Part shown: piece after piece, positions 1-8,053 of the stretch
How the letters are laid out: each line of letters begins with the position of its first letter
Position numbering within the stretch: the stretch's first letter is position 1
Assembly: GCF_013364235.1 (NCBI RefSeq)
Contig: NZ_CP054919.1
Coordinates: 6,499,314-6,563,313, forward strand
Direction of reading: 5' to 3'
DNA: 64,000 bases
Source: Kitasatospora sp. NA04385
GTDB lineage: Bacteria; Actinomycetota; Actinomycetes; Streptomycetales; Streptomycetaceae
Notes under the pieces: model-generated
The model's database searches: none
What the model was told of the DNA's origin: nothing
The model's input: only the letters and a program-made list of their open reading frames with translations
Program-made: the position numbers and the translations under genes

Positions 1-430
1 CCGCCCCGGCCGTTCCGGCCGCCGCCCCGCCTGCCCCGGCCGTTCCCGCGACCCCGGCCGTTCCGGCCGTTCCCGCCGTTCCGGCCGCCGCCCCGCCTGC
101 CCCGGCTGCTCCCGCCGTTCCTGCCGCTGCTCCCGCCGTTCCGGCCGTTCCCGCCGCCCCGGCTGCCCCTGCCGCCGCCCCGGCCGTTTCCGCCACCCCG
201 ACCGCCCCGGCCGTTCCGACCGTTCCTGCCGTTCCCGCCGCCCCGGCCGTTCCGGCTGCTCCCGCCGCCCCGGCCGTTCCGGCTGCTCCCGCCGCCCCGG
301 CCGTTCCGACCGTTCCCGCCGCCCCGGCCGCTCCGCCTGCCCTGGCTGCTCCCGCCGTTTCTGCCGCCGCTCCCGCTGTTCCTGCCGCCGCTCCCGCCGC
401 CCCGGCTGCCCCTACCGCTGCCTCCCGCGG
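1..430. repeat. Pro/Ala/Val-coding GC-rich minisatellite
   Basis: The first 430 bases consist almost entirely of variants of a short unit built from CCGGCCGTTCC and GCCGCC. A clean 27-bp tandem unit is seen at 241-267 and 268-294 with a degenerate third copy at 295-321. The main period is a multiple of three, and the frame open from base 3 reads Ala, Pro and Val only, joining directly onto the membrane protein that follows. Codons here end in T much more often than in neighbouring genes. Confidence 0.85.
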
Positions 431-1466
431 CATCCGGCCGGAGGTGCTGCTGGCCGGGGTGGTCGCGCTGGTCTACCTGAACCAACTGCTGTGCTCCGCC
501 TACCTGTTGCGGGTGCACGGCGGCGACGCCGGGTACGTCGCCCGGTACCTGCCGCCCGGGTGGTTCGCCGAGCCGACCGGGCACCCGGTGGTCCGGGCGC
601 TGGCCGCGCACCTGCCGGTGCCCGGGCTGTTCGCGCCGACGGTGCTGCGGGTGCAGGCGTTCCTGGAGCTGCCGTTCGTACTGCTGGCCTACGCGACGGT
701 GCTGCACCGCCTCGGCCCCGCGCTGCTGCGTCGCGTCCTCGGCTCGCCCGCGCTGGTGTGGACGACCACCGCCTCGTACACCCTGGTGTTCTGCACCGTC
801 GAATGGGCGCTGCGCAACCCGTGGACCGTCCAGGACGTGGCGATCCGGATGCTGTCGGCGCTGTGCACCGCGCCGCTGCTGCTGCGCACCGCCCGCCGCG
901 CGCCGGGGGCGGAACGGCCGCTGGACACCCTCGGGTTGCTGCGCTTCGCCGCCGAACTGTGGGCCGTCGGCACCCTGGTGATGGTGGTCTACGACACCGC
1001 GCTGCTCTACAACCTCCGCCACCTGCAAGGACGTTGGCCCGAAGCGGTGCTCGCCCTGGCGGTCCTCGCCGCCACCGGGCGCGACCGCCGCCCCGCCCCG
1101 GTCGCCACCCCCGGCCCCGGGACCGCCGCGCTCGCCGTGCTGCTGCGCCGGACGCTGGTGCTGTTCCTGGTCCCGGCCCTCGCGGTCCGTTACGGCCTCG
1201 GCTTCGCGCACCCCGGGCTCGCCGCGGCCGGAGCGCTGTCGGTGGCGCTCGCCGCCCTCGCCGACCGCCGCATCCGCGCGGCCGCCCGCCCGCTCGGCCT
1301 CGCCGGTGCCGTCGGCCTCGCCGCCGCGTACCTCGCCCTGCACCTGCGCCAGGACGCCCACCCGGAGAGCGGCCTGCTCCGCGCGATGGTCGCGCTGCCG
1401 GTCGCGGCGGCCCTGCTGCTGGCCCGCACCGACCGCCGCCGCGGGCGCGATGCCGCCGCCGACTGA
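3..1466 (+). CDS. polytopic membrane protein with Pro/Ala/Val-rich N-terminal region (5' end outside window)
   Basis: The frame is open from the left edge to the stop at 1464-1466, so the gene may start upstream of the window. The first 140 or so residues are low-complexity Ala-Pro-Val. The remaining 340 residues, from a possible internal GTG at 444, form a hydrophobic domain with about eight or nine predicted membrane segments separated by Arg-rich loops. No good ribosome binding site precedes GTG 444, because the GGAG there abuts the codon; this favours the longer read-through reading. I do not recognise the family. The protein is probably in the cytoplasmic membrane with a disordered Pro-rich tail in the cytoplasm. 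If translation really begins at 444, the repeat would be an untranslated upstream region. Confidence 0.65.
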   Translation, partial: APAVPAAAPPAPAVPATPAVPAVPAVPAAAPPAPAAPAVPAAAPAVPAVPAAPAAPAAAPAVSATPTAPAVPTVPAVPAAPAVPAAPAAPAVPAAPAAPAVPTVPAAPAAPPALAAPAVSAAAPAVPAAAPAAPAAPTAASRGIRPEVLLAGVVALVYLNQLLCSAYLLRVHGGDAGYVARYLPPGWFAEPTGHPVVRALAAHLPVPGLFAPTVLRVQAFLELPFVLLAYATVLHRLGPALLRRVLGSPALVWTTTASYTLVFCTVEWALRNPWTVQDVAIRMLSALCTAPLLLRTARRAPGAERPLDTLGLLRFAAELWAVGTLVMVVYDTALLYNLRHLQGRWPEAVLALAVLAATGRDRRPAPVATPGPGTAALAVLLRRTLVLFLVPALAVRYGLGFAHPGLAAAGALSVALAALADRRIRAAARPLGLAGAVGLAAAYLALHLRQDAHPESGLLRAMVALPVAAALLLARTDRRRGRDAAAD

Positions 1467-1492
1467 ACGAAGCCGGTCCCGAACCGTCCCGA

Positions 1493-1511
1493 ACGCCCTA
1501 TCATGGGGCGT
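1493..1511. promoter_or_regulatory. dyad over a TATCAT -10 box
   Basis: ACGCCC (1493-1498) and GGGCGT (1506-1511) form a perfect 6-bp dyad whose centre is TATCAT (1499-1504), a plausible -10 box for the gene starting at 1589. No convincing -35 is visible. The arrangement would let a repressor cover the -10, but this is inferred from position only. Confidence 0.4.
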
Positions 1512-1588
1512 CACTTGCCGCCCCGACCCCGGCACGCGGCGCGGCCCGCCCGCCTCGCGCGGCCCGGCCCCGGACGAGAGCCGCCACC

Positions 1589-2323
1589 ATGACCGCACCC
1601 CACCCGCCGCACCCCGGCGGGCAGTCGCCCCTCCCGCCGCCGACGGCGCGCCGCCCGAAGGGGAACTGGTACTTCGTCGCCATGATCTGCTCGTTCGGCC
1701 TGCTGACGCCGCTGCCCTTCCTGCACGCGGCCTCCCGGCTGAACCGCCGCAGCCTGCGGATGCGCGCGGCGGTCTACGCCGTGCTCGTCGTCCTGCTGTT
1801 CACGCTCAGCTCCTTCGTCCCGCACGACGCGCAGGGCCACGTCAGCGGGGGAGTGGGCGACGCGCTGGAGGGGCTGTTCGTGATCGGCCTGGTCAGCACC
1901 GTCGGGTTCGCCTGCGTGCAGATCGGCCCGGTCCGCCGCGAGGTGTACGGCCTGGCCGTCCCGCCGCCGACCGGCCCCGGCTCCGCCGACCCCGTGGTGG
2001 CGGCCCGCCTCGCCGCCCGGGCCCGGCGCGAGGAGGCCCGGGCCCTGGTCGCGCGGGACGCCGTGATGGCGCACGAACTGCGGATCGGCCGCCCCGACCT
2101 GGCCGGCCCCTACGACGACGGCGGCCTGGTCGACCTCAACTCCGCCCCGGCCGAGGCGATCTCCGCCCACTGCTCGCTCCCGCCCGAGGCGGCCGCCCGG
2201 GTGGTCCGGGCCCGCGAGGAGCTCGGCCAGTTCCGGACGGTCGACGAGGTGGCGGTGTACGCCCAGCTCGCCGAGGGCGAGACCGCCCGGGTCAAGGAGT
2301 ACGCGGTCTTCCTGCCGAAGTGA
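1589..2323 (+). CDS. membrane-anchored helix-hairpin-helix (ComEA-like) protein
   Basis: 244 residues. A Pro-rich N-terminus (about 1-27) is followed by two or three hydrophobic segments (about 28-115), then a charged helical stretch rich in Ala/Arg/Glu (about 135-175), and a C-terminal helix-hairpin-helix domain beginning at the VDLNSAP motif, with spaced helices as in ComEA-type domains. HhH domains of this kind bind DNA or mediate protein contacts; the topology would hold the domain near the membrane. ATG 1589 was chosen because it immediately precedes a plausible N-terminus after non-coding sequence; upstream residues in the same frame are Arg-rich nonsense. The last 32 bases overlap the end of the convergent gene at 2292-2783. 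Confidence 0.8.
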   Translation: MTAPHPPHPGGQSPLPPPTARRPKGNWYFVAMICSFGLLTPLPFLHAASRLNRRSLRMRAAVYAVLVVLLFTLSSFVPHDAQGHVSGGVGDALEGLFVIGLVSTVGFACVQIGPVRREVYGLAVPPPTGPGSADPVVAARLAARARREEARALVARDAVMAHELRIGRPDLAGPYDDGGLVDLNSAPAEAISAHCSLPPEAAARVVRAREELGQFRTVDEVAVYAQLAEGETARVKEYAVFLPK

Positions 2324-2783
2324 CGGCGCCGGGCCCGGTCTCGGTCCCGGGCCGGACCGCGCCGCCCGCAGCCGTGCGCGGGGGGAGCCGGACGGCCGCG
2401 CACGCCAGCAGTTCGGCGCCGGTCGCGTCGAAGTACAGCAGGAACCACCAGGACCGGTCGACCGTCTCGATCCAGCCGGTGCGCAGCCACGCGCCGCCGT
2501 GCTCCCGCAGGATCGCCACGCTCTCGTCGAGGCCGACCGTGAGCTGCCCGGTGTGCCGGGTTCTCCGCAGCCTGCCCGCGCTGTTGCCGAAGACCATCCA
2601 GTGCGGCGCCGGGTCCGGCAGGAGCACGACCTCCCCGCCCGCGCGGACGGCCTCCCGGGCCATCGCGCACGCGCCGGTCTGCTCGGCGAGCAGCGCGACG
2701 ACCTCCTCGGGCCGCACCGGCGGCCTGCGTTCGACGTCCACGCGGTGACGGTACGGCGCACCCGCCGACGCCCGCAACGGCAT
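2292..2783 (-). CDS. hypothetical protein (163 aa)
   Basis: Soluble protein with no membrane segment or signal peptide. The core (about residues 15-135) has a mixed alpha/beta look with a Trp-Trp pair and a hydrophobic strand in the middle; the last 25 residues are Pro/Gly/Ala-rich. I do not recognise the family. ATG 2781-2783 has a GGGG sequence about 5 bases upstream; a GTG at 2739-2741 is an alternative start without a clear ribosome binding site. The 3' end overlaps the HhH gene by 32 bp in tail-to-tail arrangement. Confidence 0.55.
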   Translation of the reverse strand: MPLRASAGAPYRHRVDVERRPPVRPEEVVALLAEQTGACAMAREAVRAGGEVVLLPDPAPHWMVFGNSAGRLRRTRHTGQLTVGLDESVAILREHGGAWLRTGWIETVDRSWWFLLYFDATGAELLACAAVRLPPRTAAGGAVRPGTETGPGAVTSAGRPRTP

Positions 2784-2823
2784 TCGCCCCGGCCCACCGG
2801 ACCCGCGCCGGGCGGCAGCGGGA

Positions 2824-2979
2824 TCAGGGCGTGAACCGCCCCCGCACCGCCCGCAACAACAGCACCAGCGTCCGCCGCGCGGCGGCGCGCCGGTAGCCGT
2901 GCCGCGACCAGACGGCCGGCAGCACCACCCCCGCGAAGACCAGCAGGGCCAACAGGAAGAGCATCAGTTCGGCGCTCAC
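2824..2979 (-). CDS. small single-span membrane protein (51 aa)
   Basis: GTG start at 2977-2979 with a strong GAGGAG ribosome binding site (complement of 2988-2993), 8 bases upstream. The protein has one hydrophobic segment (about residues 5-24) followed by an Arg-rich tail, so an N-out/C-in or short tail-anchored topology is likely. It is transcribed divergently from the NACHT NTPase, 195 bp away, and the two genes share the intergenic control region. Family not recognised; the good RBS and clean hydrophobic profile are the reasons for calling it. Confidence 0.6.
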   Translation of the reverse strand: MSAELMLFLLALLVFAGVVLPAVWSRHGYRRAAARRTLVLLLRAVRGRFTP

Positions 2980-3099
2980 GGACGGGACTCCTCGTACTCG
3001 GACGGACTGCCTACGAGGAGCACCCTCGACCCCCGCCGCCGCCCGCGGGGCGGACCGGGCGGAACCGGAACGAGCACCCGAACTCCGCTGCCACCGCCG

Positions 3100-3145
3100 T
3101 ACGATGGGCCCGCCGACGCGGAACGTCCCGGAACGTTCCGGAACG
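3100..3145 (+). promoter_or_regulatory. candidate promoter and triple 10-bp operator before the NACHT gene
   Basis: TACGAT at 3100-3105 can serve as a -10 box. Directly downstream GGAACG recurs at 3120, 3130 and 3140, exactly one helical turn apart, and the middle copy is part of a perfect 14-bp palindrome (3128-3141) made of CCGGAAC and its complement. The site would overlap or follow the transcription start, as expected for a repressor operator. It lies between divergent genes, so it might control both. Confidence 0.55.
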
Positions 3146-3174
3146 GCGGGCGGCGACCGGGGCGGTACGGGGGC

Positions 3175-6100
3175 ATGGTGGCGGAGCAGGCACGGCAGCG
3201 GTACGTCGACGCGCTGGACGAGGTCCACCGGGCGGCCGGCCGCCCGAGCTACGAGCGGCTGGCCAGGGCGAGCGCCGACGCCGATTTGCCGATCAGCAGG
3301 AGCACCGCGTACCGCTTGCTGAACGGCGACTTCCAGCGGACGCCGGACTGGAACACCGTTCGGACGCTGCTGGACGCCTGCCGCGACTGCGCCCCCGCCA
3401 CCCGTTCGGTGCCGACCGCGCTGCTCGACCCGAAGCTGTGGCACCGCCGCCACCTCGAACTGGAGACCGCGCTCGGCGCGGCCGAACAGCCCGCCCTCGC
3501 ACCGCAGGCCGCCGCCGCACCGCAGGCCGCCGCCGCACCGCAGCCCGCCGCCGCACCGCAGGCCGCTGCCCTCCGGGCGTACGCCCGCCGGGTGGCCGAG
3601 ACGTACGGCCGCCTCGACCTGGAGGTGCTCACCCCCGACCACGACCAGGGCGAGCAGCCCGTCGTCGAGCTGCGCGAGGTCTTCGTCCCGCCGTCGGTCC
3701 GGGCCGACCCGCCGCAGGTGGAGCTGTCCCGGGAGCTGCGGCAGCGGCTGCTGGAGGGCGGCGAACTGTCGGCCGAGCAGCTGCCGCCACTGCCGCCCGG
3801 CCTCGACCCGGAGCGGCTGGCGGAGATCCGGGACGCCTACCAGCAGCGGCCCGGCGAACCCGTCCTGGCCGTCCTGGCCCGCGACGACGCCCGCCGGGCC
3901 GTCCTGCTCGGCGACCCGGGCGCCGGGAAGTCGACCCTCGCGCACTTCCTCGCCCTCGCCCTCACCGGGGCCGAACTCGACGGCGCGGAGCCGCTCGCCG
4001 CGCTCGACGGCCACACCCCGCTGGTCGTCGAACTGCGGACGTACGCCCAGGAGGAGTGGCAGCGGTCGACCTTCGAGGACTTCCTCGCCCACCTGGCCCG
4101 CACCGAGGGCCTGGCCCCGCCCCCGGACGTCCTGCTGCCGATCCTGGAAGGCGGCCGCGCGCTGGTGGTCTTCGACGGCCTCGACGAACTCTTCGACCCC
4201 GAGGTCCGGGCCGCCACCGCCCGCCGGATCGCCGCCTTCGCCGCCCGCTACCCGGACTGCCGGATCCTGGTCACCTCCCGCACCGTCGGCTACCACCGCG
4301 CGGTGCTCGACGCCGCCGGGTTCGCCCACCACATGCTCCAGGACCTCGACGACCAGCAGATCGCCGCCTTCGCCCACCGCTGGTACGCCACCTCCTGCCC
4401 CGGCCGCCCCGCCGACGCCGCCACCCTGGTCACCCGTCTCGGCGACGCCCTCGCCCGCTCGCGCCAGGTCCGCGAACTCGCCGGGAACCCGCTGCTGCTC
4501 ACCATCCTCGCCATCCTCGGCCGCCGCCAGACCCTCCCGCGCGACCGCCACGGCGTCTACCGCCACGCCGTCACGGTGCTCGTCGCCCGCTGGGACCGCG
4601 ACGCCAAGCACCTCACCGCCCACCTCCCGCCCGCCGTCGCCGACACCCTCGACGTCCTCGGCCAGGAAGAACGCCTCGAACTCCTCCGCCTGCTCGCCCG
4701 CCGCATGCAGGAGGGCCGCGACGGCATCTCCGGCAACCACGTGGACGAGCGAGCCATCGAGGAACTCTTCCGCGAATACCTGCAGTTGTGCGACATCGCC
4801 CCCGACCGCGCCCGCCCCGCCGCCCGCGCCATGGTCTGCCAACTCCGCGAACGCAACTTCATCCTGGCCCGCTACGGCGGCGGCGTGTACGGCTTCGTCC
4901 ACCGCACCTTCCTGGAGTACCTGGCCGCCGACGACCTCGTCTACCGCTACGAGCACGAACGCGAGTGGACGCCGCAGCAGTTGGTCGACGAGGTGCTCAT
5001 CCCGCGCGCCGAGGACCCGAGTTGGCACGAGGTCCTGCTACTGGTCGCCGGCCAGCTCCGCGAACGCGACACCGGCGCCCTGGTCGACGGCCTGCTCCGA
5101 CTGCACCGGGAGCGACACGACCGCTACGAGGCGGGCAAGTTGGCGCTGGCGCTGCGGGTGCTCGCCGAGGTGAAGAAGATCGCCGTCCTGGCGGACCGGA
5201 GCAACCGGGCCATCGATGCGGTCACCAGGCAGCTCGACCAGGAGGAGGGCCAGAGCTACGGAACTCTGAGTTCGGCCCTGGAGGGTTTCGGTCCGCAGTG
5301 GATCGGACGGCGACGCTACCTCCAGTGGTACGCCCTCTGGGGGGACGCGAGAGGAGACGGCGCCGGTGCTGGACCGGCAAGCGCGCTCCTGGACGACCCC
5401 GACGCCCTCCTCCGCCTGATCGACGGGTCGTTCGGGTCGACAGCCTACGCGGTAGTAGGCAGGGTGCTGCGTTCGGGAGACATCGCGCCCGGCGTCCTCG
5501 AGGTGGTGATCGACTATGCGGCGGATCACCCAGACCTCGTGGCACGCTACTTGCTGTGCACGGTGCTCGCCGGAGCAGAGCTCGACGACAGCGATATGAC
5601 CACTGTGGAGGCGTTCTTTCGGCGCCAGGCGATTGATGATCCGGACTCGTTTGTTCGCGCACTGGCCGCCGAGCGACTCGGAAAGGGCCGGGCAGCTTTC
5701 ATGCAGCCGTCGGCAACCAGCAGTGTGCCGGGGCGGTCGGTGGATTCGGCGCAGGCGGAGGCAGCGGTGGGGGAGGCCGTTCTGGCTTGGCGGCGAGGTG
5801 ACCGGATGCCGTTGCGCAACGGCATGAACTGGTTGATCAACGGTCGGGTCGTTACTCGAATGCCGTCGTGGCAGCGGCGCCATGTACGCAGTTGGCTGGA
5901 CCGGCACCCGGAGGAGCGCGCCGCGCTCGTGGACACCTTCGGGTCGGCCGCGTCGGCCGAGGACCGGTTGTTGGCCTTCTCCCTCATCCACGTCGGCACG
6001 GACCGGGCCGATCCGGACCTCCTCACCCTCCTGCTCGACCGCGCCCGCACGGAACCCGACAACATGCTCCGCAGCGAGGTGCTCGACGTCCTCGGCGACC

Positions 6101-6567
6101 GGCCGGACGACGCCCGGGTGGCGGACCTCATGCACACGGCGCTCCGGCACGATCCGGCGCCCGCCGTCCGGCGGACCGCCCTGGACTGGTTCCTCCGGCG
6201 CGAGCCGGACGGGACCGACCTGCCCGGGCTGCTGCTGGAGCGGGCCGCCGACGACCCCGCGCCGGAGGTCCGGCGCCACGCGCGGCGGGCGCTCGGCCAG
6301 TGGTGGTTCGAGGACCCCCGCTGCGTGGCGCTGTTCCGTACGCCCTGGGCCGGTGGCGACAGCCCGGACGACCGCTGGGTCCGTTTCCAGGGTCGCGCCG
6401 CCACCGGCGCGACGACCGGGGAGCTGGAGGGCCTGCTGGCGGCGGAGCCCGACGAGAGGACGCGCGCCCTGATGCAGCGGACCCTGACCCTCCTCGCCCC
6501 GCCCCGCCCGGTGACCCGGCTCGCGCTGCTCCGCCGTCTCGCCACCGACATCCGCCGTCTCACGTAA
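3175..6567 (+). CDS. NACHT-domain STAND NTPase with N-terminal HTH-like domain and C-terminal repeat region
   Basis: 1130 residues. Residues 1-75 resemble a helix-turn-helix of the kind found on many actinobacterial NACHT proteins. Residues 109-132 are four APQAAA-type repeats. The NTPase has a Walker A (GDPGAGKST, 246-254), an extended Walker B (VVFDGLDEL, about 331-339) with the paired acidic residues of NACHT proteins, and an ILVTSR sensor strand. The region after about 780 is helical with HEAT-like segments near the C-terminus. Bacterial NACHT proteins of this layout include antiphage sensors, with the C-terminal repeats sensing the invader; a regulatory role is the alternative. The NTPase family is certain from motifs, the defence role is inference. 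ATG 3175 follows a G-run; GTG 3178 is also possible. Base composition drops visibly in the C-terminal part (34 G/C of 60 at 5581-5640). Confidence 0.9.
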   Translation: MVAEQARQRYVDALDEVHRAAGRPSYERLARASADADLPISRSTAYRLLNGDFQRTPDWNTVRTLLDACRDCAPATRSVPTALLDPKLWHRRHLELETALGAAEQPALAPQAAAAPQAAAAPQPAAAPQAAALRAYARRVAETYGRLDLEVLTPDHDQGEQPVVELREVFVPPSVRADPPQVELSRELRQRLLEGGELSAEQLPPLPPGLDPERLAEIRDAYQQRPGEPVLAVLARDDARRAVLLGDPGAGKSTLAHFLALALTGAELDGAEPLAALDGHTPLVVELRTYAQEEWQRSTFEDFLAHLARTEGLAPPPDVLLPILEGGRALVVFDGLDELFDPEVRAATARRIAAFAARYPDCRILVTSRTVGYHRAVLDAAGFAHHMLQDLDDQQIAAFAHRWYATSCPGRPADAATLVTRLGDALARSRQVRELAGNPLLLTILAILGRRQTLPRDRHGVYRHAVTVLVARWDRDAKHLTAHLPPAVADTLDVLGQEERLELLRLLARRMQEGRDGISGNHVDERAIEELFREYLQLCDIAPDRARPAARAMVCQLRERNFILARYGGGVYGFVHRTFLEYLAADDLVYRYEHEREWTPQQLVDEVLIPRAEDPSWHEVLLLVAGQLRERDTGALVDGLLRLHRERHDRYEAGKLALALRVLAEVKKIAVLADRSNRAIDAVTRQLDQEEGQSYGTLSSALEGFGPQWIGRRRYLQWYALWGDARGDGAGAGPASALLDDPDALLRLIDGSFGSTAYAVVGRVLRSGDIAPGVLEVVIDYAADHPDLVARYLLCTVLAGAELDDSDMTTVEAFFRRQAIDDPDSFVRALAAERLGKGRAAFMQPSATSSVPGRSVDSAQAEAAVGEAVLAWRRGDRMPLRNGMNWLINGRVVTRMPSWQRRHVRSWLDRHPEERAALVDTFGSAASAEDRLLAFSLIHVGTDRADPDLLTLLLDRARTEPDNMLRSEVLDVLGDRPDDARVADLMHTALRHDPAPAVRRTALDWFLRREPDGTDLPGLLLERAADDPAPEVRRHARRALGQWWFEDPRCVALFRTPWAGGDSPDDRWVRFQGRAATGATTGELEGLLAAEPDERTRALMQRTLTLLAPPRPVTRLALLRRLATDIRRLT
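3499..3570 (+). repeat. four 18-bp tandem repeats inside the NACHT gene
   Basis: GCACCGCAGGCCGCCGCC is repeated at 3499, 3517, 3535 and 3553 with only two substitutions. It encodes a flexible Ala-Pro-Gln linker between the HTH-like and NTPase domains. Copy number may vary between strains, as replication slippage at such repeats keeps the frame. Confidence 0.9.
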
Positions 6568-6612
6568 CGGAGTTGACGCCCTACGCCCTGCGACTCAACC
6601 GCCTCGGGGGGG

Positions 6613-7143
6613 TCAGCTGCCGACCTGGTCGTCGTCATCGTCGACCTCACCGAGGTCCAGCGGGGCCGGGCCGGGGCCGTCGCGGAGCAGGGCGGGGAGC
6701 AGGACGGCCAGGTCGCGGGGGCGGACGGTCTGGTCGGTGGTGGCCAACTCCTGGACGCTCCACCAGTGGTGGCCGAACCTGGCCTCGCCGGGGTCGACCC
6801 GGACGGCGGCGGTCTCGGCGGCGGTCAGGCGCAGCAGGCGGTACTCCTCCCACTGGCGGAAGGGGCGGCCGTCGAAGGTGAAGTCGGCGGTGCGGGTCAT
6901 GACCACCGGGCCGAGGCGTTCGGCGGGCAGGTCGAGCCCGGTCTCCTCGCGCAGCTCCCGGACGGCGGCGGTCAGCGCGTCCTCGCCCTCCTCGGTGCCG
7001 CCGCCGACGGTGAACCACCAGCGACCGCCCGCCGGCCGCGGGTCGCGGGAGCAGAGCAGCAGCAGGCGGCCCCGGTCGTCGAGCAGCAGGATGCGCGAGG
7101 TGTTCCGCAGCGTGCGTGAAGTGCCTTCGGGCCGAGGCGTCAT
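6613..7143 (-). CDS. Nudix hydrolase
   Basis: 176 residues, a single Nudix domain. The Nudix box is complete at residues 48-70 (G-x5-E-x7-REL-REE-x-GL), giving the metal-binding glutamates needed to hydrolyse a nucleoside diphosphate linked to another moiety. The substrate cannot be read from the sequence. The C-terminal 25 residues are acidic (a run of Asp) and look disordered. The gene is convergent with the NACHT gene, with a 45-bp gap and no strong terminator visible between them. Confidence 0.92.
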   Translation of the reverse strand: MTPRPEGTSRTLRNTSRILLLDDRGRLLLLCSRDPRPAGGRWWFTVGGGTEEGEDALTAAVRELREETGLDLPAERLGPVVMTRTADFTFDGRPFRQWEEYRLLRLTAAETAAVRVDPGEARFGHHWWSVQELATTDQTVRPRDLAVLLPALLRDGPGPAPLDLGEVDDDDDQVGS

Positions 7144-7185
7144 GGCCCCGACCCTAGCGCTCCGCCCCCGGCCCGGGCGGGGGTG

Positions 7186-7872
7186 TCAGTCGGTGGGCTC
7201 CCAGGTCTCGTGCATCCCGGTGACGGCACCGCTGCTGTCGGTGTCGTAGACGAACAGGAACCCGCACTCGAGGCCGGCCGGCCGGCTGTCCGGTTCGGCG
7301 GTGTCGAAGCAGGGCTGGCGGACCTTCGCGAACTCCTCGAAGGAGAACGACTTCGCCTGGTAGCGCGGGTAGACGCTGGTGTTGCCGGTCGGCTTCACCA
7401 GGAGGGTGACGGTGAAGCCGGAGGCGAGCTTGAAGGTGGTGGGCGTGACGCCGGTGTCGTCCAGCTCCCGACCGTACTTGCTGCACGTGGTCTTCTCCTG
7501 GCGGCCCTTGAGCTGCCCGCCGGAGATGCTCTCCACCAGCATGACCTTGTGCTGCTTGTAGAACGAGACGCAGGTCGCCGGGTCCAGGCTGCCGGCCTCG
7601 AAGGCGGCCTCGTCCTTGGAGTCGACGGCCGTCCCCCCGGCGGGCGCGGCGGCGGACTTGGACGCGCCGGCTCCGGCGGACTTGGAGGCGGCGGCGGACT
7701 TGGACGCGGCACCGGTCGGGGCGGTGGAGCCCGCGGTGGAGCCGGTGGTGGCGGCGGCGGTCGGCGCGGCGGCGGTCGAGCCGGAGTCCGCGCCGTCCTC
7801 CGGGTCGCAGCCGGTGGCGGCCAGTGCGAAGGTCAGCAGGGCCGCGGCGGCGGCGAGTTGACGGATGCGCAT
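7186..7872 (-). CDS. secreted lipoprotein, unknown function
   Basis: 228 residues. The signal peptide has Arg at residues 2 and 4, a hydrophobic Ala/Leu core and a lipobox ending in ATGC, so the mature protein should be lipid-anchored on the outer face of the membrane. A 60-residue Ser/Thr/Ala/Lys linker containing repeated ASKSA units follows, then a folded domain of about 150 residues with four conserved-looking cysteines. ATG 7870-7872 was chosen because it places the signal peptide at the N-terminus and has a G-run upstream; an in-frame start 20 codons earlier lacks a signal-like N-terminus. Family not recognised. Confidence 0.8.
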   Translation of the reverse strand: MRIRQLAAAAALLTFALAATGCDPEDGADSGSTAAAPTAAATTGSTAGSTAPTGAASKSAAASKSAGAGASKSAAAPAGGTAVDSKDEAAFEAGSLDPATCVSFYKQHKVMLVESISGGQLKGRQEKTTCSKYGRELDDTGVTPTTFKLASGFTVTLLVKPTGNTSVYPRYQAKSFSFEEFAKVRQPCFDTAEPDSRPAGLECGFLFVYDTDSSGAVTGMHETWEPTD

Positions 7873-7914
7873 GCTGAAGGAATCCCCCCATGAGACAGCT
7901 GTTGCAGCAGTGAC

Positions 7915-7934
7915 GGTTGGAGAACATACCAACC
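7915..7934 (-). promoter_or_regulatory. dyad over the lipoprotein promoter
   Basis: GGTTGG (7915-7920) and CCAACC (7929-7934) flank eight bases that read TATGTT on the minus strand (complement of 7923-7928), a good -10 box for the lipoprotein gene starting at 7872. A DNA-binding protein on this dyad would block the -10. Confidence 0.4.
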
Positions 7935-7989
7935 CGCCTGCCGGGCCGGGGAACCGGTGCCCGGCCCCGGGCCGTCCGCCGGTCAGGCC

Positions 7990-8053
7990 CAGGCCGGGCC
8001 CAAGTCAGGGGCAGGCCGACGCCGGAGCGGGCTCAGGCCGGGCCCAGGTCAGG
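7990..8053. repeat. 20-bp direct repeat downstream of the tetR gene
   Basis: A 20-base sequence starting CAGGCCGGGCCCA and ending GTCAGG occurs at 7990-8009 and again at 8034-8053 with one substitution. The second copy contains the stop codon of the TetR gene. The 7933-8048 gap otherwise holds only GC-rich variants of the same words. Confidence 0.7.

Noticed and set aside
1580..1591. GCCGCCACCATG identical to the vertebrate translation-start consensus
   Set aside because: Coincidence of GC-rich bacterial DNA; all other evidence is bacterial.
2824..5028. Long minus-strand open frame of 734 codons opposite the NACHT gene
   Set aside because: It is the mirror of the GC-rich codon pattern of the real gene; only its last 51 codons (2824-2979) have an RBS and membrane-protein look.
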